A stretch of DNA of 40,276 nt from an uncultured Megasphaera sp. (lineage in GTDB: Bacteria; Bacillota; Negativicutes; Veillonellales; Megasphaeraceae): the NCBI GenBank assembly GCA_900540735.1, contig UQHB01000022.1, forward strand, positions 1 through 40,276, in the 5' to 3' direction. Of this stretch, positions 14,676 through 22,033 are shown one piece after another. Within the stretch, counting starts at the first letter, position 1; each line of letters starts with the position of its first letter. Below the pieces are notes generated by a model that saw nothing but the letters and a program-made list of their open reading frames with translations, searched no databases and was not told the origin of the DNA. Position numbers and translations under genes: made by a program.

Positions 14676-15860
14676 ATGTTAAAACCTAAAAACGTAAACT
14701 GGAGCGTCCTCTTAGGGGCAGCGTTCCTCATGGCGACGTCCTCTATTGGGCCGGGCTTTTTAACACAGACCACAGTATATACACAGTCCTTGTTGGCTGA
14801 CTTTGGCTTCGTTATTTTGTTTACTGTTATTTTAGATATTGGCGCGCAGCTCAATGTTTGGCGCATCATCGGCATTAGCGGTAAACGAGGCCAAGACGTA
14901 GCAAACTTGGTCTTACCGGGCCTTGGTTATGTTGTTGCCTTTTTAATCGTCATTGGCGGTCTGGCTTTCAATATCGGAAACATTGCTGGTGCTGGCTTAG
15001 GCATGCAAGTCCTCTTTGGGCTGGATCCGAAAATCGGCGCAGTCATTAGTGCCGTCATTGGTATAGCTATTTTCGTCGTCAAAGAAGCAGGCAAAGCGAT
15101 GGACAAATTTGCGCAAATCGCTGGCGTTGCTATGATTCTATTGACGCTCTATGTCGTCATTTCGTCGCAGCCACCGTATGGACAAGCATTGGCCCATACG
15201 GTTATGCCGGACAAAATCGACTTTGAAGCCATCATTACGATTATTGGCGGTACTGTTGGCGGTTATATTACCTTTGCCGGCGGCCATCGCTTGGTAGATG
15301 CTGGTGTGAGCGGCCCGGAACATATTAAGGAAATTACGAAATCGTCCGTTATGGGCGTTGTCGTCACAGGGATTATGCGTGTTCTCCTCTTCTTGGCAAC
15401 ACTCGGTGTCATCGTTGCCGGTATGACTCTCGATAAATCGAATCCGCCTGCGTCGGTCTTCCTCTTAGCAACAGGCAATATTGGCTATAAGATTTTCGGT
15501 ATTGTCATGTGGGCTGCCGCTATTTCGTCCGTTATCGGTGCTGCGTACACGTCTGTTTCCTTTATTCGGACCTTTAGCAAGACCTTAGATGTAAATTACC
15601 GGAAATTAATCATTGCGTTTATTATTTTCTCGACAGCTGTCTTTGTCTTTGTGGGCAAACCAGTCTTTGTCCTCGTCCTCGTTGGGACTTTAAATGGCTT
15701 TATTTTACCGATTACCTTAGGTGTTATGCTGCTCGCTGCGTACAATAAGAAAATCATTGGCTCGTACCATCATCCGATTTGGATGACCGCCTTCGGTGTC
15801 ATCGTCTTCTTAATGACAGCGTATATGAGCATTATGACGATTATTAAATTAATCGGTTAG
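14676..15860 (+). CDS. Nramp-superfamily transporter (YcsG-like) of the 5-oxoproline operon
   Basis: A 394-aa protein with about eleven hydrophobic segments, related to Nramp transporters. The first helix reads SSIGPGFLTQTTVYTQS and lacks the DPGN metal-binding motif; the helix 6 region reads TFAGGHRLVDAG instead of the MPH motif, so transport of divalent metal in the usual way is unlikely. In B. subtilis the Nramp-like ycsG sits in the ycsF-kipIA locus, the same setting as here. It may import 5-oxoproline or a related compound; this is inference from context. The ATG at 14676 is preferred to an upstream GTG at 14667, which overlaps the AAGGGGTG ribosome binding site. Confidence 0.83.
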   Translation: MLKPKNVNWSVLLGAAFLMATSSIGPGFLTQTTVYTQSLLADFGFVILFTVILDIGAQLNVWRIIGISGKRGQDVANLVLPGLGYVVAFLIVIGGLAFNIGNIAGAGLGMQVLFGLDPKIGAVISAVIGIAIFVVKEAGKAMDKFAQIAGVAMILLTLYVVISSQPPYGQALAHTVMPDKIDFEAIITIIGGTVGGYITFAGGHRLVDAGVSGPEHIKEITKSSVMGVVVTGIMRVLLFLATLGVIVAGMTLDKSNPPASVFLLATGNIGYKIFGIVMWAAAISSVIGAAYTSVSFIRTFSKTLDVNYRKLIIAFIIFSTAVFVFVGKPVFVLVLVGTLNGFILPITLGVMLLAAYNKKIIGSYHHPIWMTAFGVIVFLMTAYMSIMTIIKLIG

Positions 15861-15890
15861 TTCGTACGGAAAGTAAAGGAGCTATGCAAC

Positions 15891-16682
15891 ATGGCTGATT
15901 ATAGTATGATGAAACCGGCTGACGTACGCCAGCTCATTCGGGATGGAAATATTACGAGTTTTACGAGCGGCATGTGCAATGGCTATGCCCAGGCTAATTT
16001 GGCCATTTTGCCGAAAGACTTAGCTTTTGATTTCCTGCTTTTTACGCAGCGCAATCCTAAGCCTTGCCCAGTCCTCGATGTGACCGAAGTTGGCGACCCG
16101 GAACCGAAAGTAGCTGCTCCGGGCGCGGATATTCTCTATGATATTCCAAAGTATCGCATTTACAAATACGGTGAACTCGTCGATGAAGTATCGGATTTGA
16201 GCCAGTATTGGCGTGATGATTTAGTAGCCTTTTTGCTCGGTTGCAGCTTTTCCTTTGAAGGGCCTATGCTCGATGCAGGCCTCGAAGTACGGCACATTAC
16301 AGAAAATCACAATGTGCCTATGTACATTACCAATATTCCGTGCCATTCTGCCGGTGTCTTTGCAGGACCTATGGTCGTATCTATGCGGCCCATGACGCCG
16401 AAGAACGCCATTCGGGCTATTCAAGTGACGAGCCGCATGCCGTCTGTCCACGGTGCGCCTATTCACTTTGGCGACCCGGCTGCTATTGGCATCAAAGATA
16501 TTACGAAACCGGACTTCGGTGACCCGTCGACTATTCGCGCTGGTGAAGTACCAGTCTTTTGGGCTTGTGGTGTTACGCCTCAGGCCGTAGCTATGGCGGC
16601 AAAACCACCATTGATGATAACCCACGCACCGGGCCACATGTTTATTACAGATTTAAAAAACAGCGACCTTAGCGTCCTGTAA
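15891..16682 (+). CDS. DUF1445 (YcsI/UPF0317) family putative hydro-lyase
   Basis: A 263-aa soluble protein of the UPF0317 family: PADVRQLIRDGNITSFTSGMCNGYAQANLAILP at the N-terminus, DLVAFLLGCSFSFEGPMLDAGL in the middle and CGVTPQAVAM, ITHAPGHMFITDL at the end, with conserved Cys and His residues. Some databases name it D-glutamate cyclase-related, since the domain is fused to a D-glutamate cyclase domain in animals. That fits a pathway around 5-oxoproline, but activity here is unproven. Second gene of the operon, with AAGGAG upstream, 30 bp after the transporter. Confidence 0.85.
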   Translation: MADYSMMKPADVRQLIRDGNITSFTSGMCNGYAQANLAILPKDLAFDFLLFTQRNPKPCPVLDVTEVGDPEPKVAAPGADILYDIPKYRIYKYGELVDEVSDLSQYWRDDLVAFLLGCSFSFEGPMLDAGLEVRHITENHNVPMYITNIPCHSAGVFAGPMVVSMRPMTPKNAIRAIQVTSRMPSVHGAPIHFGDPAAIGIKDITKPDFGDPSTIRAGEVPVFWACGVTPQAVAMAAKPPLMITHAPGHMFITDLKNSDLSVL

Positions 16683-16698
16683 GGAATAGAGGGATAGG

Positions 16699-17463
16699 AT
16701 GTATACAATTGATTTAAACAGTGATTTAGGCGAAAGTTTTGGTACCTATACGATTGGCAATGACGAAGCGGTCTTAGCCTATGTAACGTCAGCAAATATT
16801 GCCTGCGGCTTTCATGCTGGTGACCCATCGGTCATGAAGAAAACCGTCGATTTAGCCTTAGCGAAAGGCGTAGCCCTTGGAGCCCATCCGGGACTGCCTG
16901 ATTTAGTTGGCTTTGGTCGCCGGAAAATGGCTGTCTCCCCTGCAGATGCATATGCTATGGTCGTCTACCAAGTCGGTGCCTTGCAGGCCTTTGTAGCAGC
17001 AAAAGGTGCTAAATTACAGCACGTGAAACCCCACGGCGCACTGTACAACATGGCCGCAAAAGATAAAGCCTTAGCTGTAGCCATTGCCAAAGCCGTCCAT
17101 GATGTCAATCCTGATTTGATTCTCTACGGCTTAGCTGGCAGTTATTTAATCAGCGAAGGGAAAGCAGCTGGCCTGAAAACGGCGAGCGAAGTCTTTGCGG
17201 ACCGGACATACCAGCCTGATGGCTCCCTTACGCCGCGGACCCAGCCTGATGCGATGGTCACGGACGAAGACGAAGCCATTGCCCGAGTATTGCGCATGAT
17301 TACGGAAGGTGTCGTAAAAGCGCAGAACGGTGAAGACATTCCCGTCCAGGCCGATACAGTTTGCATTCACGGTGATGGAGCCAAAGCCTTGGCCTTTGCT
17401 GAAAAGATTAAGAAAGCCTTAGTCGCCCATGGCGTGGCTGTACAGCCTTTCCAGAAAGGATAA
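16699..17463 (+). CDS. pxpA: 5-oxoprolinase subunit A (LamB/YcsF family)
   Basis: Part of the prokaryotic ATP-dependent 5-oxoprolinase PxpABC, which opens 5-oxoproline (a damaged, cyclised glutamine or glutamate product) to glutamate. Motifs: DLNSDLGESFG at the start, ANIACGFHAGDP, GVALGAHPGLPDLVGFGRR, KPHGALYN and VCIHGDGAKA. The 254-aa length is standard. It is followed 3 bp later by pxpB. Confidence 0.95.
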   Translation: MYTIDLNSDLGESFGTYTIGNDEAVLAYVTSANIACGFHAGDPSVMKKTVDLALAKGVALGAHPGLPDLVGFGRRKMAVSPADAYAMVVYQVGALQAFVAAKGAKLQHVKPHGALYNMAAKDKALAVAIAKAVHDVNPDLILYGLAGSYLISEGKAAGLKTASEVFADRTYQPDGSLTPRTQPDAMVTDEDEAIARVLRMITEGVVKAQNGEDIPVQADTVCIHGDGAKALAFAEKIKKALVAHGVAVQPFQKG

Positions 17464-17466
17464 GCT

Positions 17467-18189
17467 ATGAATCAAGATATGATAGATATTCAGCCTCTCG
17501 GTGAATCGGCTATTTCCATCTCCTTTGGCCATACTGTGTCCTTAGATATTCATCATCACGTACGGGCCTTAGGCGAATATATAGAAGAACATCCGTGCCC
17601 AGGCTTGAAAGAATATATTTTGTCGTACACCAGCGTTACCTTGATGTATGATATTGAAGCTGTCTTAGACGGGCACGATGATGCCCAATCGGCAGCTGCA
17701 GTGATGACGGCCTATGCCAGAGATGCAGTCGCCCATTTGGATAAAGAAACGCTGCCGCCACCGGCAGTCGTGACCATTCCTGTGTGTTATGGTGGCTCTT
17801 TTGGACCCGATTTAGAATTTGTTGCCCAAAGTCATGACATGACACCAGAAGAAGTGATTGCAATTCACACGAAAAACGAGTATACCGTATATATGATAGG
17901 TTTTTGCCCGGGCTTCCCCTATTTGGGTGGCTTAGACGAACGGATTGCGACACCGCGCCGTTCCAGTCCGCGTGTGACTATTCCCGCACGCAGTGTCGGT
18001 ATTGCAGGCATGCAGACCGGTGTCTATCCCCTCTCTACGCCAGGTGGTTGGCAGCTCATTGGCCGCTCGGCTATTGAGCTCTTTACGCCGGATAAAGATA
18101 CGCCAAGCCTGTTAAAAGCTGGCGACCTTGTCTGCTTCAAAAGCATTACAGAAAAAGAATACAAGCAAATCAGGGGGGATGCAGAATGA
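17467..18189 (+). CDS. pxpB: 5-oxoprolinase subunit B (KipI family)
   Basis: A 240-aa member of the carboxyltransferase subdomain C/D family formerly called KipI. Motifs: PLGESAISISFG near the start, PVCYGGSFGPDLEFVA, YMIGFCPGFPYLGGLDERIATPRR, RVTIPARSVGIAGMQTGVYP and STPGGWQLIGR. It forms the PxpBC catalytic pair with the next gene, which overlaps it by 4 bp (ATGA). Confidence 0.95.
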   Translation: MNQDMIDIQPLGESAISISFGHTVSLDIHHHVRALGEYIEEHPCPGLKEYILSYTSVTLMYDIEAVLDGHDDAQSAAAVMTAYARDAVAHLDKETLPPPAVVTIPVCYGGSFGPDLEFVAQSHDMTPEEVIAIHTKNEYTVYMIGFCPGFPYLGGLDERIATPRRSSPRVTIPARSVGIAGMQTGVYPLSTPGGWQLIGRSAIELFTPDKDTPSLLKAGDLVCFKSITEKEYKQIRGDAE

Positions 18190-19178
18190 GTATGGATGTA
18201 CTGCGCAGCGGTATGCAAACGACGATCCAAGACTTGGGCCGCTGGGGCTATCAGAAATACGGCATCCTCGTCGGTGGTACCATGGATACAGATGCAGCGC
18301 GTCTCAGCAACCGCCTCGTCGGCAATGACGAAGGCGAAGGGGTTTTAGAAATCACGACGATAGGCCCAGTCTTGCGCTTTACAGAAGATGCGCTCATTGC
18401 CATTTGCGGTGCCGACTTAACGCCCCTTGCCGATAATTGTCCCTTGCCCATGGGACGGCCTGTGTATGTCTCTGCTGGGACGACACTCCGCTTTGTCCAA
18501 CCAAAACGTGGTTGCCGCGCCTATCTTGCTGTATCGGGAGGCTTTGACATTCCCAAAGTTATGGGCAGTAAGAGTACTTATTTACAAGCTCACTTAGGAG
18601 GCTATCAAGGGCGGCCTTTGCAAAAAGGCGATGTTCTATCTCTCTGCGGCTTGACGACAAAGGGCGAAAAGATTTTGTCTCACTTAAAAGCTATGGGAAT
18701 CGTCAAAAGTGTCGATTGGTATGTAATGGAGCCGTCTCTGTACTACGGCACAACACAGACGATTCGCCTGACGAAAGGCCTGCAATACGATGCCTTTGCT
18801 ACGGTCAGTCAAGGAGATTTAGTGAAAAAAGAATTTACCATTACGACCCAAGCAGACCGCATGGGCTATCGCCTCGAAGGGCCGACGCTGCAGCTCAAAG
18901 AGCCGCGTGAAATGATTTCCGAAGCGGCGACCTTTGGGACCATGCAAGTACCGGGTAACGGCAATCCTATTATCCTCATGGCCGACCACCAGTCCGTTGC
19001 AGGGTATCTCAAAATCGGCCAAGTGTGCCTCGTTGATTTACCGGCCCTAGCCCAGTGCGGCCCAGGTATGAAACTACGCTTCTCCTTGATTACGACAGAC
19101 GAAGCGGAATCCTTGTGGCGTAGTCATGAACGATATATGAACGAAATTGCCCTGGCCTTGCAGTGCCGGTTTGCCTAA
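18186..19178 (+). CDS. pxpC: 5-oxoprolinase subunit C (KipA/biotin-dependent carboxyltransferase family)
   Basis: A 330-aa protein with the family opening VLRSGMQTTIQDLGRWGYQKYGI, then GAMD-like GGTMDTDAARLSNRLVGN, ESKSTY-like MGSKSTYLQAHLGG, QADRMGYRLEGP, MQVPGNGNPIILMADHQ. Works with PxpB as the ATP-using part of 5-oxoprolinase. Start overlaps the pxpB stop, with AGGGGGAT upstream, so translation is coupled. Confidence 0.95.
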   Translation: MSMDVLRSGMQTTIQDLGRWGYQKYGILVGGTMDTDAARLSNRLVGNDEGEGVLEITTIGPVLRFTEDALIAICGADLTPLADNCPLPMGRPVYVSAGTTLRFVQPKRGCRAYLAVSGGFDIPKVMGSKSTYLQAHLGGYQGRPLQKGDVLSLCGLTTKGEKILSHLKAMGIVKSVDWYVMEPSLYYGTTQTIRLTKGLQYDAFATVSQGDLVKKEFTITTQADRMGYRLEGPTLQLKEPREMISEAATFGTMQVPGNGNPIILMADHQSVAGYLKIGQVCLVDLPALAQCGPGMKLRFSLITTDEAESLWRSHERYMNEIALALQCRFA

Positions 19179-19209
19179 CTGTTATACATAGAGATTGAGA
19201 GGGATTATA

Positions 19210-19629
19210 GTGAAAATAGAAGAACTTGGCTCGATTATTGCCTTATTTGAAAAATCATCCTTGACGAGACTAAAAATACAAGATGATAAAACGGCTATTG
19301 AAATGGCACGGGAACAAATTGCCGTTCCTACGGCTCCGGCAGCAACGCCGACCCCGCAAGTGGTCGTCAATACGGCAGATACAGAAAAAATCGAAACCAT
19401 TGTGGCACCCATGGTCGGGACATTCTATCAATCGGCTCATCCTGGCGATAAGCCTCTCGTAGCTGTGGGCGATACCGTCGACATGGATACGACGGTCTGC
19501 GTCCTCGAAGCGATGAAAGTCTTTACAGAAGTACCGGCAAACGTCAAAGGGACGATTACAGAAATCCTCGTCCAAGACGGCGATTTTGTGGAATACGGTC
19601 AGCCTTTATTTAACGTGAAGACCCGGTAG
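19210..19629 (+). CDS. accB: Biotin carboxyl carrier protein of the 5-oxoproline operon
   Basis: A 139-aa BCCP: short helical N-terminus, Ala/Pro/Thr linker (about residues 38-60) and a C-terminal biotinyl domain starting VAPMVGTFYQSAHPGD. The biotinylated lysine lies in VLEAMKVFTEV, the canonical EAMK. The GTG at 19210 (MKIEELGSII) is chosen over the TTG at 19195 because AGAGGGA precedes it. It is paired with accC but no carboxyltransferase (accA/accD) follows. Confidence 0.92.
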   Translation: MKIEELGSIIALFEKSSLTRLKIQDDKTAIEMAREQIAVPTAPAATPTPQVVVNTADTEKIETIVAPMVGTFYQSAHPGDKPLVAVGDTVDMDTTVCVLEAMKVFTEVPANVKGTITEILVQDGDFVEYGQPLFNVKTR

Positions 19630-19640
19630 AAGGTGAGCTT

Positions 19641-20999
19641 ATGAAACCATTTCAAAAAATACTCATTGCCAACCGCGGTGAAATTGCGCTCCGCATTATT
19701 AAAGCGTGCCGGGACTTACACATTAAAACCATTGCCGTCTACTCTACTGCCGATGCCGAAGCAGCCCACGTCAAAGCTGCTGATGAAGCGTACTGCATTG
19801 GCCCTGCTGCAGCTGGGAAAAGTTATTTAAATATGACGGCCTTATTGACCGTTGCCAAACACGCTCATGCCGATGCCATTCATCCAGGCTACGGCTTTTT
19901 ATCAGAAAATGCAAACTTTGCCGATGCTTGCGTAGCTGCTGGGATTACCTTCATTGGACCAAGTGGTGATGCCATTCGCCATATGGGCGATAAGGCCCAA
20001 GCCAGAGAAACGATGATTCATGCTGGTGTCCCCGTCGTACCCGGAACAGACGGACTTATCCGCTACTATGCCGAATGCGAACAAGAAGCAGCTCGTATTG
20101 GCTACCCTGTCCTCATCAAAGCAACGGCTGGCGGCGGCGGCCGGGGCATGCGCATTGTCGAACATAAACAAGGCTTGCTCTTGGCACTCCAAGAAGCTAT
20201 GCGTGAAGCAGAACTCAACTTTGGCAACGGCGGCGTATATATGGAAAAATACTTGCGCCATTCCCATCACGTAGAAATCCAAATTATGGCTGATGCATAT
20301 GGCAATGTCGTTGCTCTCGGCGAACGGGATTGCTCGACCCAGCGGCGGCACCAAAAAGTCATTGAAGAATCGCCGTCCCCGATTGTCGATGAACCGATGC
20401 GGCAGAAAATGTACGCTGCAGCAATTGCTGCGGCCAAAGCCGTCCACTACTGCGGTGCAGGGACACTGGAATTTATTGTCGACGAAAATCGGAATTTCTA
20501 CTTCATGGAAATGAATACGCGTATCCAAGTCGAACACGGCGTAACGGAAATGGTAACACACACGGACTTGGTTAAGACGCAAATTCTCATTGCCCAAGGC
20601 GAACCATTACCGTGGAAACAAGAAGACATCCACATCGATGGCTGGGCTATTGAATGCCGTATTAATGCCGAAAATCCGGCGAAAAACTTTATGCCTAGTC
20701 CTGGGAAGATTACAGTCTACGATGCGCCTGCTGGCGAAGGCATCCGTATTGATGGGTGCGTTGCAAAGGGCAGCGTGGTCAGTCCCTTCTACGACTCTAT
20801 GATTGCCAAAGTCATCGTTCATGGCACGACGCGGCAAGATGCAATTGACAAAATGCGTAAAGCTTTGGAAGATTTCCGTATTGAAGGCATTCAGACGAAT
20901 ATGCTGCTCATGTGGAATATCCTTTCGGGCTATGTGTTCCAACACGGACAGATGGATACAAACTACTTAGAAGACCATTTACAAGAATATATTTCTTAA
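19641..20999 (+). CDS. accC: Biotin carboxylase of the 5-oxoproline operon
   Basis: ATP-dependent carboxylation of the biotin on the AccB-like carrier. The 452-aa length is normal. Motifs: KILIANRGEIALRIIKACRDL, HPGYGFLSENANFADAC, KATAGGGGRGMRI (ATP grasp glycine loop), GERDCSTQRRHQKVIEESP, EMNTRIQVEHGVTEM. In housekeeping AccC the last motif is usually NTRxQVEHPVTE; here Pro is Gly. The gene ends the operon before a terminator. The pair may be specialised for the Pxp locus, as PxpB and PxpC are relatives of biotin carboxyltransferases. Confidence 0.94.
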   Translation: MKPFQKILIANRGEIALRIIKACRDLHIKTIAVYSTADAEAAHVKAADEAYCIGPAAAGKSYLNMTALLTVAKHAHADAIHPGYGFLSENANFADACVAAGITFIGPSGDAIRHMGDKAQARETMIHAGVPVVPGTDGLIRYYAECEQEAARIGYPVLIKATAGGGGRGMRIVEHKQGLLLALQEAMREAELNFGNGGVYMEKYLRHSHHVEIQIMADAYGNVVALGERDCSTQRRHQKVIEESPSPIVDEPMRQKMYAAAIAAAKAVHYCGAGTLEFIVDENRNFYFMEMNTRIQVEHGVTEMVTHTDLVKTQILIAQGEPLPWKQEDIHIDGWAIECRINAENPAKNFMPSPGKITVYDAPAGEGIRIDGCVAKGSVVSPFYDSMIAKVIVHGTTRQDAIDKMRKALEDFRIEGIQTNMLLMWNILSGYVFQHGQMDTNYLEDHLQEYIS

Positions 21000-21003
21000 A
21001 TGA

Positions 21004-21044
21004 AAAGGCCTCCTGTGCGCTTGACTTCACAGAAGGCCTTTGTT
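21004..21044 (+). terminator. Terminator of the 5-oxoproline operon
   Basis: A 13-bp stem with one mismatch (arms 21004-21017 and 21028-21041, core AAAGGCCT/AGGCCTTT) follows the accC stop by 4 bp, with a short U-rich end. The -35 box of the next small RNA promoter sits in its loop. Confidence 0.75.
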
Positions 21045-21049
21045 ATCAT
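21021..21049 (+). promoter_or_regulatory. Promoter of the candidate antitoxin RNA
   Basis: TTGACT (21021-21026), a 17-bp spacer and TATCAT (21044-21049) form a good sigma-70-type promoter with a start near 21056. Confidence 0.65.
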
Positions 21050-21055
21050 AAATAT

Positions 21056-21148
21056 AGAAAAGGTGCTGTATCGGCAAACGGTTATAGCCCCTATATGACC
21101 TACAGAAAAGTAACCGTAAGTTTGCGAGACTAGGCGGTTACTTTTTTA
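21056..21148 (+). ncRNA. Candidate antitoxin RNA of a type I toxin-antitoxin module
   Basis: A predicted RNA of about 90 nt between a promoter and an 11-bp-stem terminator with six U. No convincing reading frame is present. Its 5' part repeats three blocks found in the leader of the opposing toxin transcript in the same order: GGTGCTGTATC, CGGTTAT and CCCCTA. CCCCUA is complementary to the toxin's UAGGGG Shine-Dalgarno. Its 3' about 40 nt are fully antisense to the toxin mRNA end. These features suggest control of toxin translation and stability. The 5' end is approximate. Confidence 0.55.
21106..21147. terminator. Bidirectional terminator shared by toxin mRNA and antitoxin RNA
   Basis: AAAAGTAACCG (21106-21116) pairs with CGGTTACTTTT (21135-21145) as 11 perfect bp with an 18-nt loop. 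It gives a U run on the plus strand (TTTTTT) and a shorter one on the minus strand. The toxin stop codon lies inside the stem. Confidence 0.82.
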
Positions 21149-21209
21149 TTTGCTGAAGTAAAATAATCAAGACGATGAGCAGTAACAACGTTACATTAAT
21201 ATCATCCAT
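21138..21209 (-). CDS. Candidate type I toxin: 23-residue hydrophobic peptide
   Basis: ATG at 21209 to TAA at 21138. The peptide starts MDDINVT, continues with an unbroken stretch of Leu, Ile and Val (about 11 residues) and ends QQIKK: acidic N-terminus, one membrane span, basic C-terminus, the form of small membrane-acting type I toxins. A Shine-Dalgarno (TAGGGG, 21223-21218) is spaced 8 nt from the ATG. The same hexamer can pair with CCCCTA earlier in the leader (21247-21242), masking the site. It has its own promoter and a shared bidirectional terminator. I do not recognise the peptide as a member of a named family. Confidence 0.58.
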   Translation of the reverse strand: MDDINVTLLLLIVLIILLQQIKK

Positions 21210-21289
21210 GGGCAACACCCCTAATCCATTTTAGATGAAACTAGGGGCCCCATAACCGCCTGCCGTTGTGTGATACAGCACCGTTTACT

Positions 21290-21319
21290 AGTATATCTGT
21301 ACGCTTATCATCTTGTCAA
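21290..21319 (-). promoter_or_regulatory. Promoter of the candidate toxin mRNA
   Basis: On the minus strand TTGACA (21314-21319), an 18-bp spacer and TATACT (21290-21295). The start would be near 21283, giving a leader of about 75 nt. Confidence 0.75.
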
Positions 21320-21356
21320 TAATAAAATGATTTCCTATATGAGAAAGGAATAGACT

Positions 21357-21911
21357 ATGTTAGACTTTACGGCTATTGATTTTGAAACAGCCAATAAATA
21401 CGCCAATAGTGCCTGCTCCTTGGCGGCAGTGACGAAGCACGATGACCTGACCATTGACGAAACATACCGCCTCATTAAGCCGCCCTTTATGGTCTTTGCG
21501 CCGGAAAACATCAACGTCCACGGCATTACGCCGGACCAAGTAAAACATGAAGCGAAATTCGATGCTCTGTGGCCCGTCTTTGCACCGCACATTGCCAATC
21601 GTATTATCGTGGCCCACTATGCTGTCTTTGATACGCGTGTCTTGCGGAGCCTCCTGAAGACCTATCATTTAGATACGCCCCACACGTCCTATGCATGTAC
21701 TGTCGAAATTTCCCGGAAAGTTTGGCCGGAACTACCGAATCATAAATTAAATACTGTGGCCAATTACTTAGGCTTTTCCTTCCATCACCACCAAGCCTTA
21801 GACGATGCCAGAGCATGCGCGTTCATCGTCTGTGAAGCGGCGAAAAAAGTAAGTGCTCACTCTATGGAAGACCTCCTCGGTGCCACAGGACTTACGCTCA
21901 AGACCTTATAA
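21357..21911 (+). CDS. DEDDh-type 3'-5' exonuclease (DnaQ/RNase T superfamily)
   Basis: A 184-aa exonuclease related to the DNA polymerase III epsilon proofreading domain, without polymerase or helicase fusion. Catalytic residues visible: Asp and Glu in FTAIDFETAN (first block), Asp in IIVAHYAVFDTRVL (second), and His and Asp in HHHQALDDARACA (third). Substrate may be DNA or RNA. Start with GAAAGGA upstream. Single gene between the toxin-like module and the dehydrogenase. Confidence 0.9.
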   Translation: MLDFTAIDFETANKYANSACSLAAVTKHDDLTIDETYRLIKPPFMVFAPENINVHGITPDQVKHEAKFDALWPVFAPHIANRIIVAHYAVFDTRVLRSLLKTYHLDTPHTSYACTVEISRKVWPELPNHKLNTVANYLGFSFHHHQALDDARACAFIVCEAAKKVSAHSMEDLLGATGLTLKTL

Positions 21912-21966
21912 GATATATTCATTTCGCATATGGACATAGATCATATACCTTTTTAGTATACATGCC

Positions 21967-21995
21967 TTTTGTTTATGCAAAAATCAACGTATAAT
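21967..21995 (+). promoter_or_regulatory. Probable promoter of the 2-hydroxyacid dehydrogenase gene
   Basis: Consensus TATAAT (21990-21995) with a weak -35 (TTTTGT, 17-bp spacer), 39 bp before the coding start. Confidence 0.5.
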
Positions 21996-22033
21996 GTACA
22001 TAAATAGCTTATATACCGAAAGGAGATAATCTT

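Larger units (their letters stand above)
21062..21282. repeat. Inverted repeats flanking the small-peptide module
   Basis: Left copy 21062-21093 and right copy 21242-21282 contain the same blocks in opposite orientation: GGTGCTGTATC (11 bp, identical), CGGTTAT and CCCCTA, with different spacers. Because the transcripts converge, both RNAs begin with nearly the same sequence. Confidence 0.85.

Noticed and set aside
19902..20597. 231-codon open frame antisense to accC
   Set aside because: It lies fully inside a well-conserved gene and its predicted protein has no family features; it is a shadow of accC codon usage.
20912..21133. Plus-strand ORF of 73 codons running from accC into the small-peptide module
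   Set aside because: Begins inside accC in another frame, has no ribosome binding site and crosses a terminator.
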